DNA from: Hyphomicrobiales bacterium
GTDB lineage: Bacteria > Pseudomonadota > Alphaproteobacteria > Rhizobiales > CAYWUX01
NCBI GenBank assembly: GCA_028279265.1
Contig: JANQOC010000091.1
Location: forward strand, 1 to 9,078
Direction of reading: 5' to 3'
Length of the DNA: 9,078 nt
The notes under the pieces were generated by a model, which worked only from the letters and a program-made list of their open reading frames with translations, ran no database searches and had not been told where the DNA came from. This document shows, piece by piece, positions 1 to 5,119 of the stretch. The translations under genes and the position numbers were made by a program. Each line of letters starts with the position of its first letter. The first letter of the stretch is position 1.

Positions 1-139
1 GCATACCAAACCGGTTAATTGAGATTTCTTAAATAAATTGTCATGAAACGATCAAGAAATTGGTTTCACTTGCTCCCAAAATAGGGAATAATTCCAATAT
101 CTCGGACCTGTTCGGTCGGGGGAAAGAGAAAGTACTGGA
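1..139. other. Leader region upstream of the FNR-type regulator
   Basis: No gene was recognised here. The stretch is AT-rich compared with the coding DNA that follows and probably holds the regulator's promoter. It contains a degenerate FNR-like dyad (19-32), a TTGTCA hexamer (38-43) that resembles a -35 element but has no good -10 partner at 16-18 bases, and a short interrupted palindrome, GGAAT-A-ATTCC (85-95). The purine-rich GGGGGAAAGAGAAAG run just before the ATG at 140 may act as a loose ribosome binding site. Confidence 0.5.
19..32. promoter_or_regulatory. Degenerate FNR/FixK-like half-palindrome
   Basis: TTGAG-ATTT-CTTAA matches the FNR consensus TTGAT-N4-ATCAA at 7 of 10 defined positions, with correct 5-4-5 spacing. 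It lies about 108 bases upstream of the regulator's ATG and could support autoregulation, which is common in this family. The sequence is AT-rich, so a chance match is quite possible, and no strong -10 element sits at the expected distance. Confidence 0.22.
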
Positions 140-883
140 ATGAGCACAGTTCAAACCAAGACGGAGGTTCCGGACATCGGCAAATCTCTCAGCCGATGTG
201 AGAGTTGTGCCGTGCGCCATCACTCGATTTGCGGGGTGCTGAGCGAAGAGGAACTCATCCACCTCAATCAAATTGCGCGTCCTCGAAAACTCAAGGCTGG
301 TGATGTCATCGTTTCAGATGAAGAACCCATCGACTATTTCGCTAATGTTGTTTCCGGTGTTGTCAAGCTGAGCAAGTTTCTGCCCGATGGCCGCCAGCAA
401 ATTGTCGGCCTTCTGTTTCCACCGGATTTTCTCGGGCGTGCCTACAAAAATTACAGCTCCAATTTTGCCGAAGCCGCGACGGATGTCGAGCTCTGCTGTT
501 TCCAGCACGACAGGTTCGAGGGCATGCTGAAAAAGTTTCCCAATCTGAAGCAGAAACTTTTCGAGACCACTCTGAACGAGCTGGATGCGGCGCGGGAATG
601 GATGGTGCTTCTGGGGCGTAAAACCGCTGAGGAGAAAGTCGCGGATCTCCTGGTCATGATTGCCAAACGCTCGGCGCTGGTCGGGTGTACCAACCTTGGT
701 GGATTTGTCGAATTGCCGATCACGCGAGCTGACATGGCCGACTATCTGGGGCTGACAATCGAAACCGTGAGCCGCCAGTTTACGCGTTTAAAGACAATGA
801 AGCTGATTAATATTATTGACAAGCGGCACATCGAAATCCCTGATCTGGATGCCCTTGCACAGCTGGCCGGTCACGAACTTTAG
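140..883 (+). CDS. fnrL: FNR-type [4Fe-4S] oxygen-sensing transcription factor (Crp/Fnr family)
   Basis: A 247-residue cytoplasmic regulator that should sense oxygen through an iron-sulfur cluster and activate microaerobic and anaerobic genes. Visible: three N-terminal cysteines C20-x2-C23-x7-C31, the spacing typical of alphaproteobacterial FnrL/FnrN/AadR; an effector-type beta-barrel (about 45-125) containing C119-C120, one of which should be the fourth ligand; a long dimerisation helix (about 135-170); and a C-terminal winged helix with ETVSR (208-212), equivalent to the E..SR recognition-helix residues that make FNR read TTGAT half-sites. The length is normal for the family. A perfect site for such a protein lies 650 bases downstream in front of ccoN, so the cbb3 operon is its obvious target. 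The neighbouring hemerythrin-like gene converges on it with only 15 bases between stops. Known of the family: the active dimer carries the cluster and oxygen destroys it. The exact subfamily name (fnrL, fnrN, aadR) is inference; a cysteine-free FixK is excluded by the cysteines. Confidence 0.93.
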   Translation: MSTVQTKTEVPDIGKSLSRCESCAVRHHSICGVLSEEELIHLNQIARPRKLKAGDVIVSDEEPIDYFANVVSGVVKLSKFLPDGRQQIVGLLFPPDFLGRAYKNYSSNFAEAATDVELCCFQHDRFEGMLKKFPNLKQKLFETTLNELDAAREWMVLLGRKTAEEKVADLLVMIAKRSALVGCTNLGGFVELPITRADMADYLGLTIETVSRQFTRLKTMKLINIIDKRHIEIPDLDALAQLAGHEL

Positions 884-898
884 GCCATCTCCCCCCCA

Positions 899-1459
899 TC
901 AACCCATTAGTTTTGCAGGCTTTTCCCTGTGGTTCATCATCTGGATTTTTAAATCCACGAGATCCTCGGAGTAAAGTCGCTTATGTGCCAGGGGCAACAG
1001 GAATTCGATCTCCCAGATCAGGTGCCGGCGGTAAGTTTCGACGAAGCTGCGAAACATATAGCCCAACATGTCCGGATTTTTAACGGTTTTGCCCGTCGCA
1101 ATTCTCGACATGGGGTCCAGCAGTTCTGCTGCCTGATCCGAATCAATCGCATGTTGCCTTGCCAGTTCCTGCAAAATATTGGGCATGCGGTCATCTGGCA
1201 GTGACCGCTTTTTCAGCAGGGGAAACAGACCCTGTTCTTCGTCTGCGTGATGCATCGGTAATTCGCGAGTCAGGGTGTCTGCAATGCGCATACACCGGTC
1301 CGGATCGATTCTGTCGGGCAGATCGTTGGCGACTTCTTCTATCGCATCACAGACATAAATATGAAATCTGTGGTTCTTGCGAATCGCGTTCAGTGGATTG
1401 ACATTACCTGAACGATTTCTGAGATCTGAAATTGGCTCCGTGTCAAGCGGGTTTTTCAT
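899..1459 (-). CDS. Hemerythrin-like HHE-domain protein
   Basis: A 186-residue, probably cytosolic four-helix-bundle protein expected to hold a non-heme diiron centre. Candidate ligands in order: H30 and H33 in the first helix, H70/H71 with E74/E75 in an HHADEE motif followed by LFP, H103 in the third helix, and H146 with E150 in an H-x3-E-x-E motif followed by LLP. That is the H, HxxxE, H, HxxxE pattern of the HHE family. There is no signal peptide or membrane segment. Family members bind oxygen, or sense or scavenge oxygen, NO or reactive species; which applies here cannot be read from sequence. The start was set at ATG 1459 because an AGAG element (1467-1470) lies 7 bases upstream; a TTG at 1465 in the same frame would sit almost on top of it. 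The gene runs divergently from ccoN and shares its control region with the FNR box, so co-regulation with the oxidase is likely. Confidence 0.82.
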   Translation of the reverse strand: MKNPLDTEPISDLRNRSGNVNPLNAIRKNHRFHIYVCDAIEEVANDLPDRIDPDRCMRIADTLTRELPMHHADEEQGLFPLLKKRSLPDDRMPNILQELARQHAIDSDQAAELLDPMSRIATGKTVKNPDMLGYMFRSFVETYRRHLIWEIEFLLPLAHKRLYSEDLVDLKIQMMNHREKPAKLMG

Positions 1460-1508
1460 TTTCAATCTCTGTTGACATCTAGAAAGTTGCTTGAATTGAG
1501 CATTCCTG

Positions 1509-1514
1509 ACTATT
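1509..1514 (-). promoter_or_regulatory. Candidate -10 element for the hemerythrin-like gene
   Basis: On the minus strand this hexamer reads AATAGT, matching TATAAT at 4 of 6 positions. It falls at -12 to -7 if transcription starts at base 1502, which would place the FNR box at -41.5, the classical class II activator position. The region is AT-rich, so the match alone is weak; the exact spacing is what makes it credible. Confidence 0.4.
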
Positions 1515-1536
1515 TGACAGATAATCTTCAGAAACC

Positions 1537-1550
1537 TTGATCTAAATCAA
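1537..1550. promoter_or_regulatory. Perfect FNR/FixK binding site
   Basis: TTGAT-CTAA-ATCAA matches the FNR consensus TTGAT-N4-ATCAA at every defined position and is fully palindromic in its half-sites. It lies 113 bases before the ccoN ATG and 78 bases before the ATG of the divergent hemerythrin-like gene. Such boxes in front of ccoN/fixN are the established route by which FNR, FnrL or FixK activates cbb3 oxidase at low oxygen, and a regulator with the matching ETVSR recognition helix is encoded at 140-883. Confidence 0.92.
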
Positions 1551-1572
1551 ATTGGATTTTCGTTGTTTGAGC

Positions 1573-1578
1573 TATCTA
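1573..1578 (+). promoter_or_regulatory. Candidate -10 element for the cco operon
   Basis: TATCTA sits where the -10 element belongs (-12 to -7) if transcription starts at base 1585 and the FNR box is centred at -41.5. It matches TATAAT at only three positions and lacks a -35 hexamer other than the FNR box itself, as expected for an activator-dependent class II promoter. The start point is predicted from spacing only. Confidence 0.42.
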
Positions 1579-1645
1579 CCTTCTGTAACTTCACACTAGT
1601 ATTTTTCTGACATCGATCATCTGTGATCTTTTGTGACTCTGGATC

Positions 1646-1658
1646 GAAGAGGGGGTGG
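1646..1658 (+). promoter_or_regulatory. Ribosome binding site that fixes the ccoN start
   Basis: The purine-rich GAAGAGGGGGTGG lies just before ATG 1663 at a suitable distance. It sits inside the ten extra codons that would be added if the in-frame GTG at 1633 were used, which argues strongly for the ATG. Confidence 0.75.
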
Positions 1659-1662
1659 AAAT

Positions 1663-3267
1663 ATGACTTCAGCCATTCAGCTTGGAATTACCGGGATTGT
1701 TGGATTTTTGGTCCTCATCCTGGCAGCGCGAAGCGATGATGTTTTATTTCAAACACATGCCTGGATCGTCTTCCTGTTATGTGTCGTAGGTGCAATCTAC
1801 CAAATGCGCACTTACAAATTTTTGAGCGATTCTTCGGATCCGCCAAGCAAATATGAAGATGGCGTCGTCCGGGCAGCGTGTATCGCCACCGTTTTCTGGG
1901 GCGTCATCGGTTTTACCGTCGGTCTGGTTATCGCCCTTCAGCTCGCCTTCCCGCAACTGAATTTCGATACGGCTTACACCAATTTCGGCCGTCTGCGACC
2001 CTTACACACCTCTGCTGTGATCTTTGCCTTTGGTGGCAATGCGCTGATCGCCACGAGTTTTTATGTGGTTCAGAGAACCTGCAGTGCCAAACTGGCGTCG
2101 GTATCGGGTGCCTGGTTCGTATTCTGGGGCTATCAGCTGTTTATCGTACTTGCGGCTACCGGTTATGTGCTCGGGATTACTCAGAGTAAAGAATATGCCG
2201 AACCCGAGTGGTACGTGGATCTGTGGCTGACGATTGTCTGGGTGGTGTACCTGCTGGTCTTTCTGGGGACGCTGTTCAAGCGCAAGGAACCCCACATCTA
2301 CGTGGCCAACTGGTTCTACCTCTCGTTCATTGTCACCGTGGCCATGCTCCACGTCGTCAACAATCTGTCGATTCCCGTATCTCTGCTCGGGGTCAAAAGC
2401 TATTCCGCCTTTGCCGGTGTTCAGGATGCCCTGACCCAGTGGTGGTATGGCCACAATGCTGTCGGTTTCTTCCTGACCGCCGGTTTCCTTGGCATGATGT
2501 ACTATTTTGTTCCCAAACGCGCTGAACGACCGGTGTATTCCTACCGCCTCTCCATTGTTCACTTCTGGTCCCTGATCTTTCTCTATATCTGGGCCGGACC
2601 GCACCATCTGCATTACACAGCCCTGCCGGACTGGGCACAGACCCTGGGTATGGTGTTCTCTATTATGCTGTGGATGCCGAGTTGGGGCGGCATGATCAAC
2701 GGCCTGATGACACTGTCGGGGGCGTGGGACAAGATCCGCACGGATCCGGTCATCAAGATGATGGTTCTCGCGATCGCCTTTTATGGCATGTCGACTTTCG
2801 AAGGTCCGGTAATGTCGATCAAGGCGGTGAATTCCCTCAGTCACTATACCGACTGGACCATTGGTCACGTTCACTCCGGTGCCCTTGGCTGGGTCGGCAT
2901 GATTTCCTTCGGTGCCATGTACTTCCTGTTTCCCAAACTTTGGAACCGGGAAGAGCTCTACAGCCTGCGCCTGGTCAACTGGCATTTCTGGCTGGCGACA
3001 CTGGGTATTGTTCTCTACGCCGCGGCCATGTGGGTTTCAGGTATTATGCAAGGTCTGATGTGGCGTTCCTACGACTCCCTCGGATTCCTTGAATTCAGTT
3101 TCGTGGAAACAGTCGCAGCCATGCACCCGTTCTATGTTGTCCGAGCGGTTGGTGGCCTTCTCTATCTCTCAGGCGCGCTGGTGATGGTTTACAACCTGTA
3201 CAAAACCACACAGGGGGAAACTCGTCAGGAGCGTCCATTTGAACCCGCTGTCGCGGCAACCGCCTAA
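1663..3267 (+). CDS. ccoN: Cytochrome c oxidase cbb3-type, catalytic subunit I (CcoN/FixN)
   Basis: A 534-residue polytopic inner-membrane protein that reduces oxygen to water at a heme b3-CuB centre with high oxygen affinity. Visible ligands: H115 (in RPLHTSA) for low-spin heme b; H264 (WWYGHNAV), H314 and H315 (GPHHLHY) for CuB; Y308, six residues before H314, for the helix VII tyrosine that cross-links to a CuB histidine in C-family oxidases; and the H402-V-H404 pair, with H402 for heme b3 and H404 for heme b. The 44-residue H264-Y308 and 50-residue H264-H314 spacings agree with characterised CcoN. About 55 residues precede the usual first heme helix, forming two extra hydrophobic segments (about 5-22 and 32-47), as in many alphaproteobacterial CcoN. 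Start chosen at ATG 1663 over GTG 1633 on the ribosome binding site. First gene of the operon, behind the FNR box; ccoO follows after 23 bases. Confidence 0.97.
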   Translation: MTSAIQLGITGIVGFLVLILAARSDDVLFQTHAWIVFLLCVVGAIYQMRTYKFLSDSSDPPSKYEDGVVRAACIATVFWGVIGFTVGLVIALQLAFPQLNFDTAYTNFGRLRPLHTSAVIFAFGGNALIATSFYVVQRTCSAKLASVSGAWFVFWGYQLFIVLAATGYVLGITQSKEYAEPEWYVDLWLTIVWVVYLLVFLGTLFKRKEPHIYVANWFYLSFIVTVAMLHVVNNLSIPVSLLGVKSYSAFAGVQDALTQWWYGHNAVGFFLTAGFLGMMYYFVPKRAERPVYSYRLSIVHFWSLIFLYIWAGPHHLHYTALPDWAQTLGMVFSIMLWMPSWGGMINGLMTLSGAWDKIRTDPVIKMMVLAIAFYGMSTFEGPVMSIKAVNSLSHYTDWTIGHVHSGALGWVGMISFGAMYFLFPKLWNREELYSLRLVNWHFWLATLGIVLYAAAMWVSGIMQGLMWRSYDSLGFLEFSFVETVAAMHPFYVVRAVGGLLYLSGALVMVYNLYKTTQGETRQERPFEPAVAATA

Positions 3268-3290
3268 CGATAGACAGGAGAGAATTGAAT

Positions 3291-4016
3291 ATGTTTAATC
3301 ATAAAATCATTGAAACAAACGCAACGCTCCTGTTGGTCCTCAGCCTGCTCGTTGTCACCGTTGGCGGGATCGTGGAGATTGCACCCCTTTTCTATCTTGA
3401 AAACACGATCGAGAAAGTGAAGGGCATGCGGCCTTATACGCCCTTGGAACTCAAGGGACGCAATATCTATGTGCGGGAAGGCTGCTATAACTGCCACAGC
3501 CAGATGGTGCGTCCTTTCCGCGATGAGGTCGAACGCTATGGTCACTACAGCCTGGCTGCTGAAAGCATGTACGACCATCCGTTCCAGTGGGGCTCAAAGC
3601 GAACAGGTCCAGATCTGGCACGGGTTGGAAACCGCTATTCGGATGCCTGGCATGTCCAGCATATGATTGCGCCGCGTTCCATCGTACCTGAATCGATTAT
3701 GCCCGGATATCCGTTCCTGGCGAAGACGCCGCTGAATTACGACAAGATTGCCGATCATCTGAAGGCCAACCGTTTTGTCGGTGTTCCCTACGATGATGCC
3801 ATGATTGAAAATGCGAAGGCGGACCTCGAGGCCCAGGCCAATCCGGATGCGGACGGCGGCGACGCGCTGCAGGAGCGCTATCCCAAGGCACAAATTCGCG
3901 ATTTCGATGGTCAGCCGAACCAGATCACGGAGATGGATGCGCTTGTCGCCTATCTGCAGATGCTCGGCACGCTGGTCGATTTCTCAGACTATGAACCGAA
4001 ACAAGATTATCGTTAG
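3291..4016 (+). CDS. ccoO: Cytochrome c oxidase cbb3-type, subunit II (CcoO/FixO), monoheme cytochrome c
   Basis: A 241-residue membrane-anchored cytochrome c that passes electrons from CcoP to CcoN. The N-terminal helix (about 12-34, ending in GGIVEIAPLF) is the conserved CcoO anchor, with the soluble domain in the periplasm. The single heme c site is C65-Y-N-C68-H69, and M137 (in SIMPGYPF) is the likely axial methionine. The C-terminal sequence MDALVAYLQMLGT is typical of the family. Start set at ATG 3291, 10 bases after AGGAG (3276-3280); a TTG at 3285 would lie only 4 bases after it and add two residues. It follows ccoN by 23 bases and its stop codon overlaps the ccoQ Shine-Dalgarno, suggesting coupled translation. 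The heme c is attached by the Ccm system, which is not encoded in this window. Confidence 0.97.
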   Translation: MFNHKIIETNATLLLVLSLLVVTVGGIVEIAPLFYLENTIEKVKGMRPYTPLELKGRNIYVREGCYNCHSQMVRPFRDEVERYGHYSLAAESMYDHPFQWGSKRTGPDLARVGNRYSDAWHVQHMIAPRSIVPESIMPGYPFLAKTPLNYDKIADHLKANRFVGVPYDDAMIENAKADLEAQANPDADGGDALQERYPKAQIRDFDGQPNQITEMDALVAYLQMLGTLVDFSDYEPKQDYR

Positions 4017-4025
4017 GAGTTCATT

Positions 4026-4190
4026 ATGAACTGGGATTACGAAAGTCTGCGACACTTTGCCGATAGCTGGGGGCTGGTCTATCTCTTCGTCCTGTTCCTG
4101 GCCGTGGTATTCTTTGCCTTCCGACCGGGGTCAAAGAAAATTTATGAAGAACATGCCAAGATTCCCTTGAAAGAGGATGAAAATTCATGA
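4026..4190 (+). CDS. ccoQ: Cytochrome c oxidase cbb3-type, small subunit CcoQ/FixQ
   Basis: A 54-residue single-pass membrane protein. It has a short N-terminal segment (MNWDYESLRHFADSW), one hydrophobic helix (about 16-32), then a positively charged FRPGSKK stretch and an acidic tail: the standard CcoQ architecture, in the standard place between ccoO and ccoP. The known role of CcoQ is to stabilise the association of CcoP with the CcoNO core; it binds no cofactor. AGGAG (4015-4019) overlaps the ccoO stop and lies 6 bases before the ATG; the stop overlaps the ccoP start as ATGA. This gene is short enough to be missed by length-filtered gene finding. Confidence 0.93.
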   Translation: MNWDYESLRHFADSWGLVYLFVLFLAVVFFAFRPGSKKIYEEHAKIPLKEDENS

Positions 4191-5083
4191 CCCAGATTGA
4201 AAAAGACGAACTAAGCGGTACAGACACAACGGGCCATGTATGGGACGGAATCAAGGAGTTGAATTCCCCCCTGCCGCGATGGTGGCTCTGGACATTTTAC
4301 ATCACGGTAATTTGGGCAGCCGGTTATTGTATCGCCTATCCGGCAATTCCGCTGATCACCGATTCGACTAAAGGGTTTCTCGGATATTCAAGCCGCGCGG
4401 AAGTGGTCGAAGAGCTGAAGCTGGCCGATGATGCGAAGAAAAGTTTCCTCGAGCAAATCGAAAAACTTCCCCTGGCGGAAATTCGCAAGAACAGTGATCT
4501 CCTGGAATTTGCCGTTGCCGGTGGGCGCTCGGCCTACTTGGTGAATTGTGTCCAGTGCCACGGATCCGGTGCTGCAGGGAGCAAGGGTTACCCCAACCTC
4601 AACGATGACGAATGGCTCTGGGGCGGGTCCCTTGACGATATATTCCTGACGATCCGTCATGGCATACGTTTCGAACAAGACGAAGATACACGCCTGTCCG
4701 ACATGCCGGCCTTCGGCACCGATGAAATTCTCGATAAGAATCAAATCAACGATGTCGCTGAATATACTTTATCGCTCTCCAACAACGAAACCGATGGCGA
4801 AGCGGCAAAACGCGGTGCTCCCATTTATGAGGAAAACTGTGTATCCTGTCATGCGGAAGGCGGCGTCGGTAACCGTGAACTCGGTGCGCCACCCCTGAAC
4901 AACGCCATTACACTCTATGGCAACAGCAAGGAGGAAATCGTCGAAACGATCGCCAACGCCCGCAATTCGGTCATGCCGGCCTGGGGGCAGAGACTGGATC
5001 TGGAGACGATAAAGAAACTGACGCTTTATGTTCATTCTCTGGGTGGCGGCGAGCAGGAGACCGCGGCCTTGAATGCAAACTAG
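4187..5083 (+). CDS. ccoP: Cytochrome c oxidase cbb3-type, subunit III (CcoP/FixP), diheme cytochrome c
   Basis: A 298-residue membrane-anchored diheme cytochrome c that is the electron entry point of the cbb3 oxidase. It has a short cytoplasmic N-terminus, one transmembrane helix (about 32-54, starting RWWLWTFYIT) and two periplasmic cytochrome c domains. Heme sites are C121-V-Q-C124-H125 and C218-V-S-C221-H222; likely axial methionines are M173 (LSDMPAFG) and M263 (SVMPAWG). Length and the single-helix form match alphaproteobacterial CcoP. The start codon lies in a 4-base ATGA overlap with the ccoQ stop, so translation is probably coupled. The assembly gene ccoG starts 36 bases after the stop, with no hairpin-plus-T-run terminator between them. 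Confidence 0.97.
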   Translation: MTQIEKDELSGTDTTGHVWDGIKELNSPLPRWWLWTFYITVIWAAGYCIAYPAIPLITDSTKGFLGYSSRAEVVEELKLADDAKKSFLEQIEKLPLAEIRKNSDLLEFAVAGGRSAYLVNCVQCHGSGAAGSKGYPNLNDDEWLWGGSLDDIFLTIRHGIRFEQDEDTRLSDMPAFGTDEILDKNQINDVAEYTLSLSNNETDGEAAKRGAPIYEENCVSCHAEGGVGNRELGAPPLNNAITLYGNSKEEIVETIANARNSVMPAWGQRLDLETIKKLTLYVHSLGGGEQETAALNAN

Positions 5084-5119
5084 GTCCATAACATCTGAAG
5101 ATAGCAGTTAGCCATACTC

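Larger units (their letters stand above)
1460..1662. promoter_or_regulatory. Divergent control region between the hemerythrin-like gene and ccoN
   Basis: About 200 bases without a gene. The main element is a perfect FNR box (1537-1550) that can be read by promoters on both strands. On the ccoN side, the predicted leader (about 1585-1662) holds a near-palindrome TGTAACTTCACA (1584-1595), a 14-base dyad GATCA-N4-TGATC (1615-1628) and a strong ribosome binding site. On the other side, the predicted leader of the hemerythrin-like gene is about 40 bases. Confidence 0.75.

Noticed and set aside
38..55. TTGTCATGAAACGATCAA as an FNR box upstream of the regulator
   Set aside because: The half-site-like words TTGTC and ATCAA are 8 bases apart instead of 4, so the spacing is wrong for an FNR dimer.
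884..898. Possible terminator between the convergent regulator and hemerythrin-like genes
   Set aside because: The 15-base gap is mostly a C-run without a GC-rich hairpin or T-tract, so no intrinsic terminator can be supported.
1514..1519. TTGACA as a sigma70 -35 element for ccoN
   Set aside because: The hexamer is perfect, but 17 bases downstream lies the FNR box and no -10 sequence; a class II FNR promoter explains the region better.
2002..2985. 327-codon open frame on the minus strand opposite ccoN
   Set aside because: It is antisense to the heme and CuB ligand region of ccoN, with a low-complexity, His/Gln/Gly-rich translation and no domain pattern. It is a shadow of the real gene.
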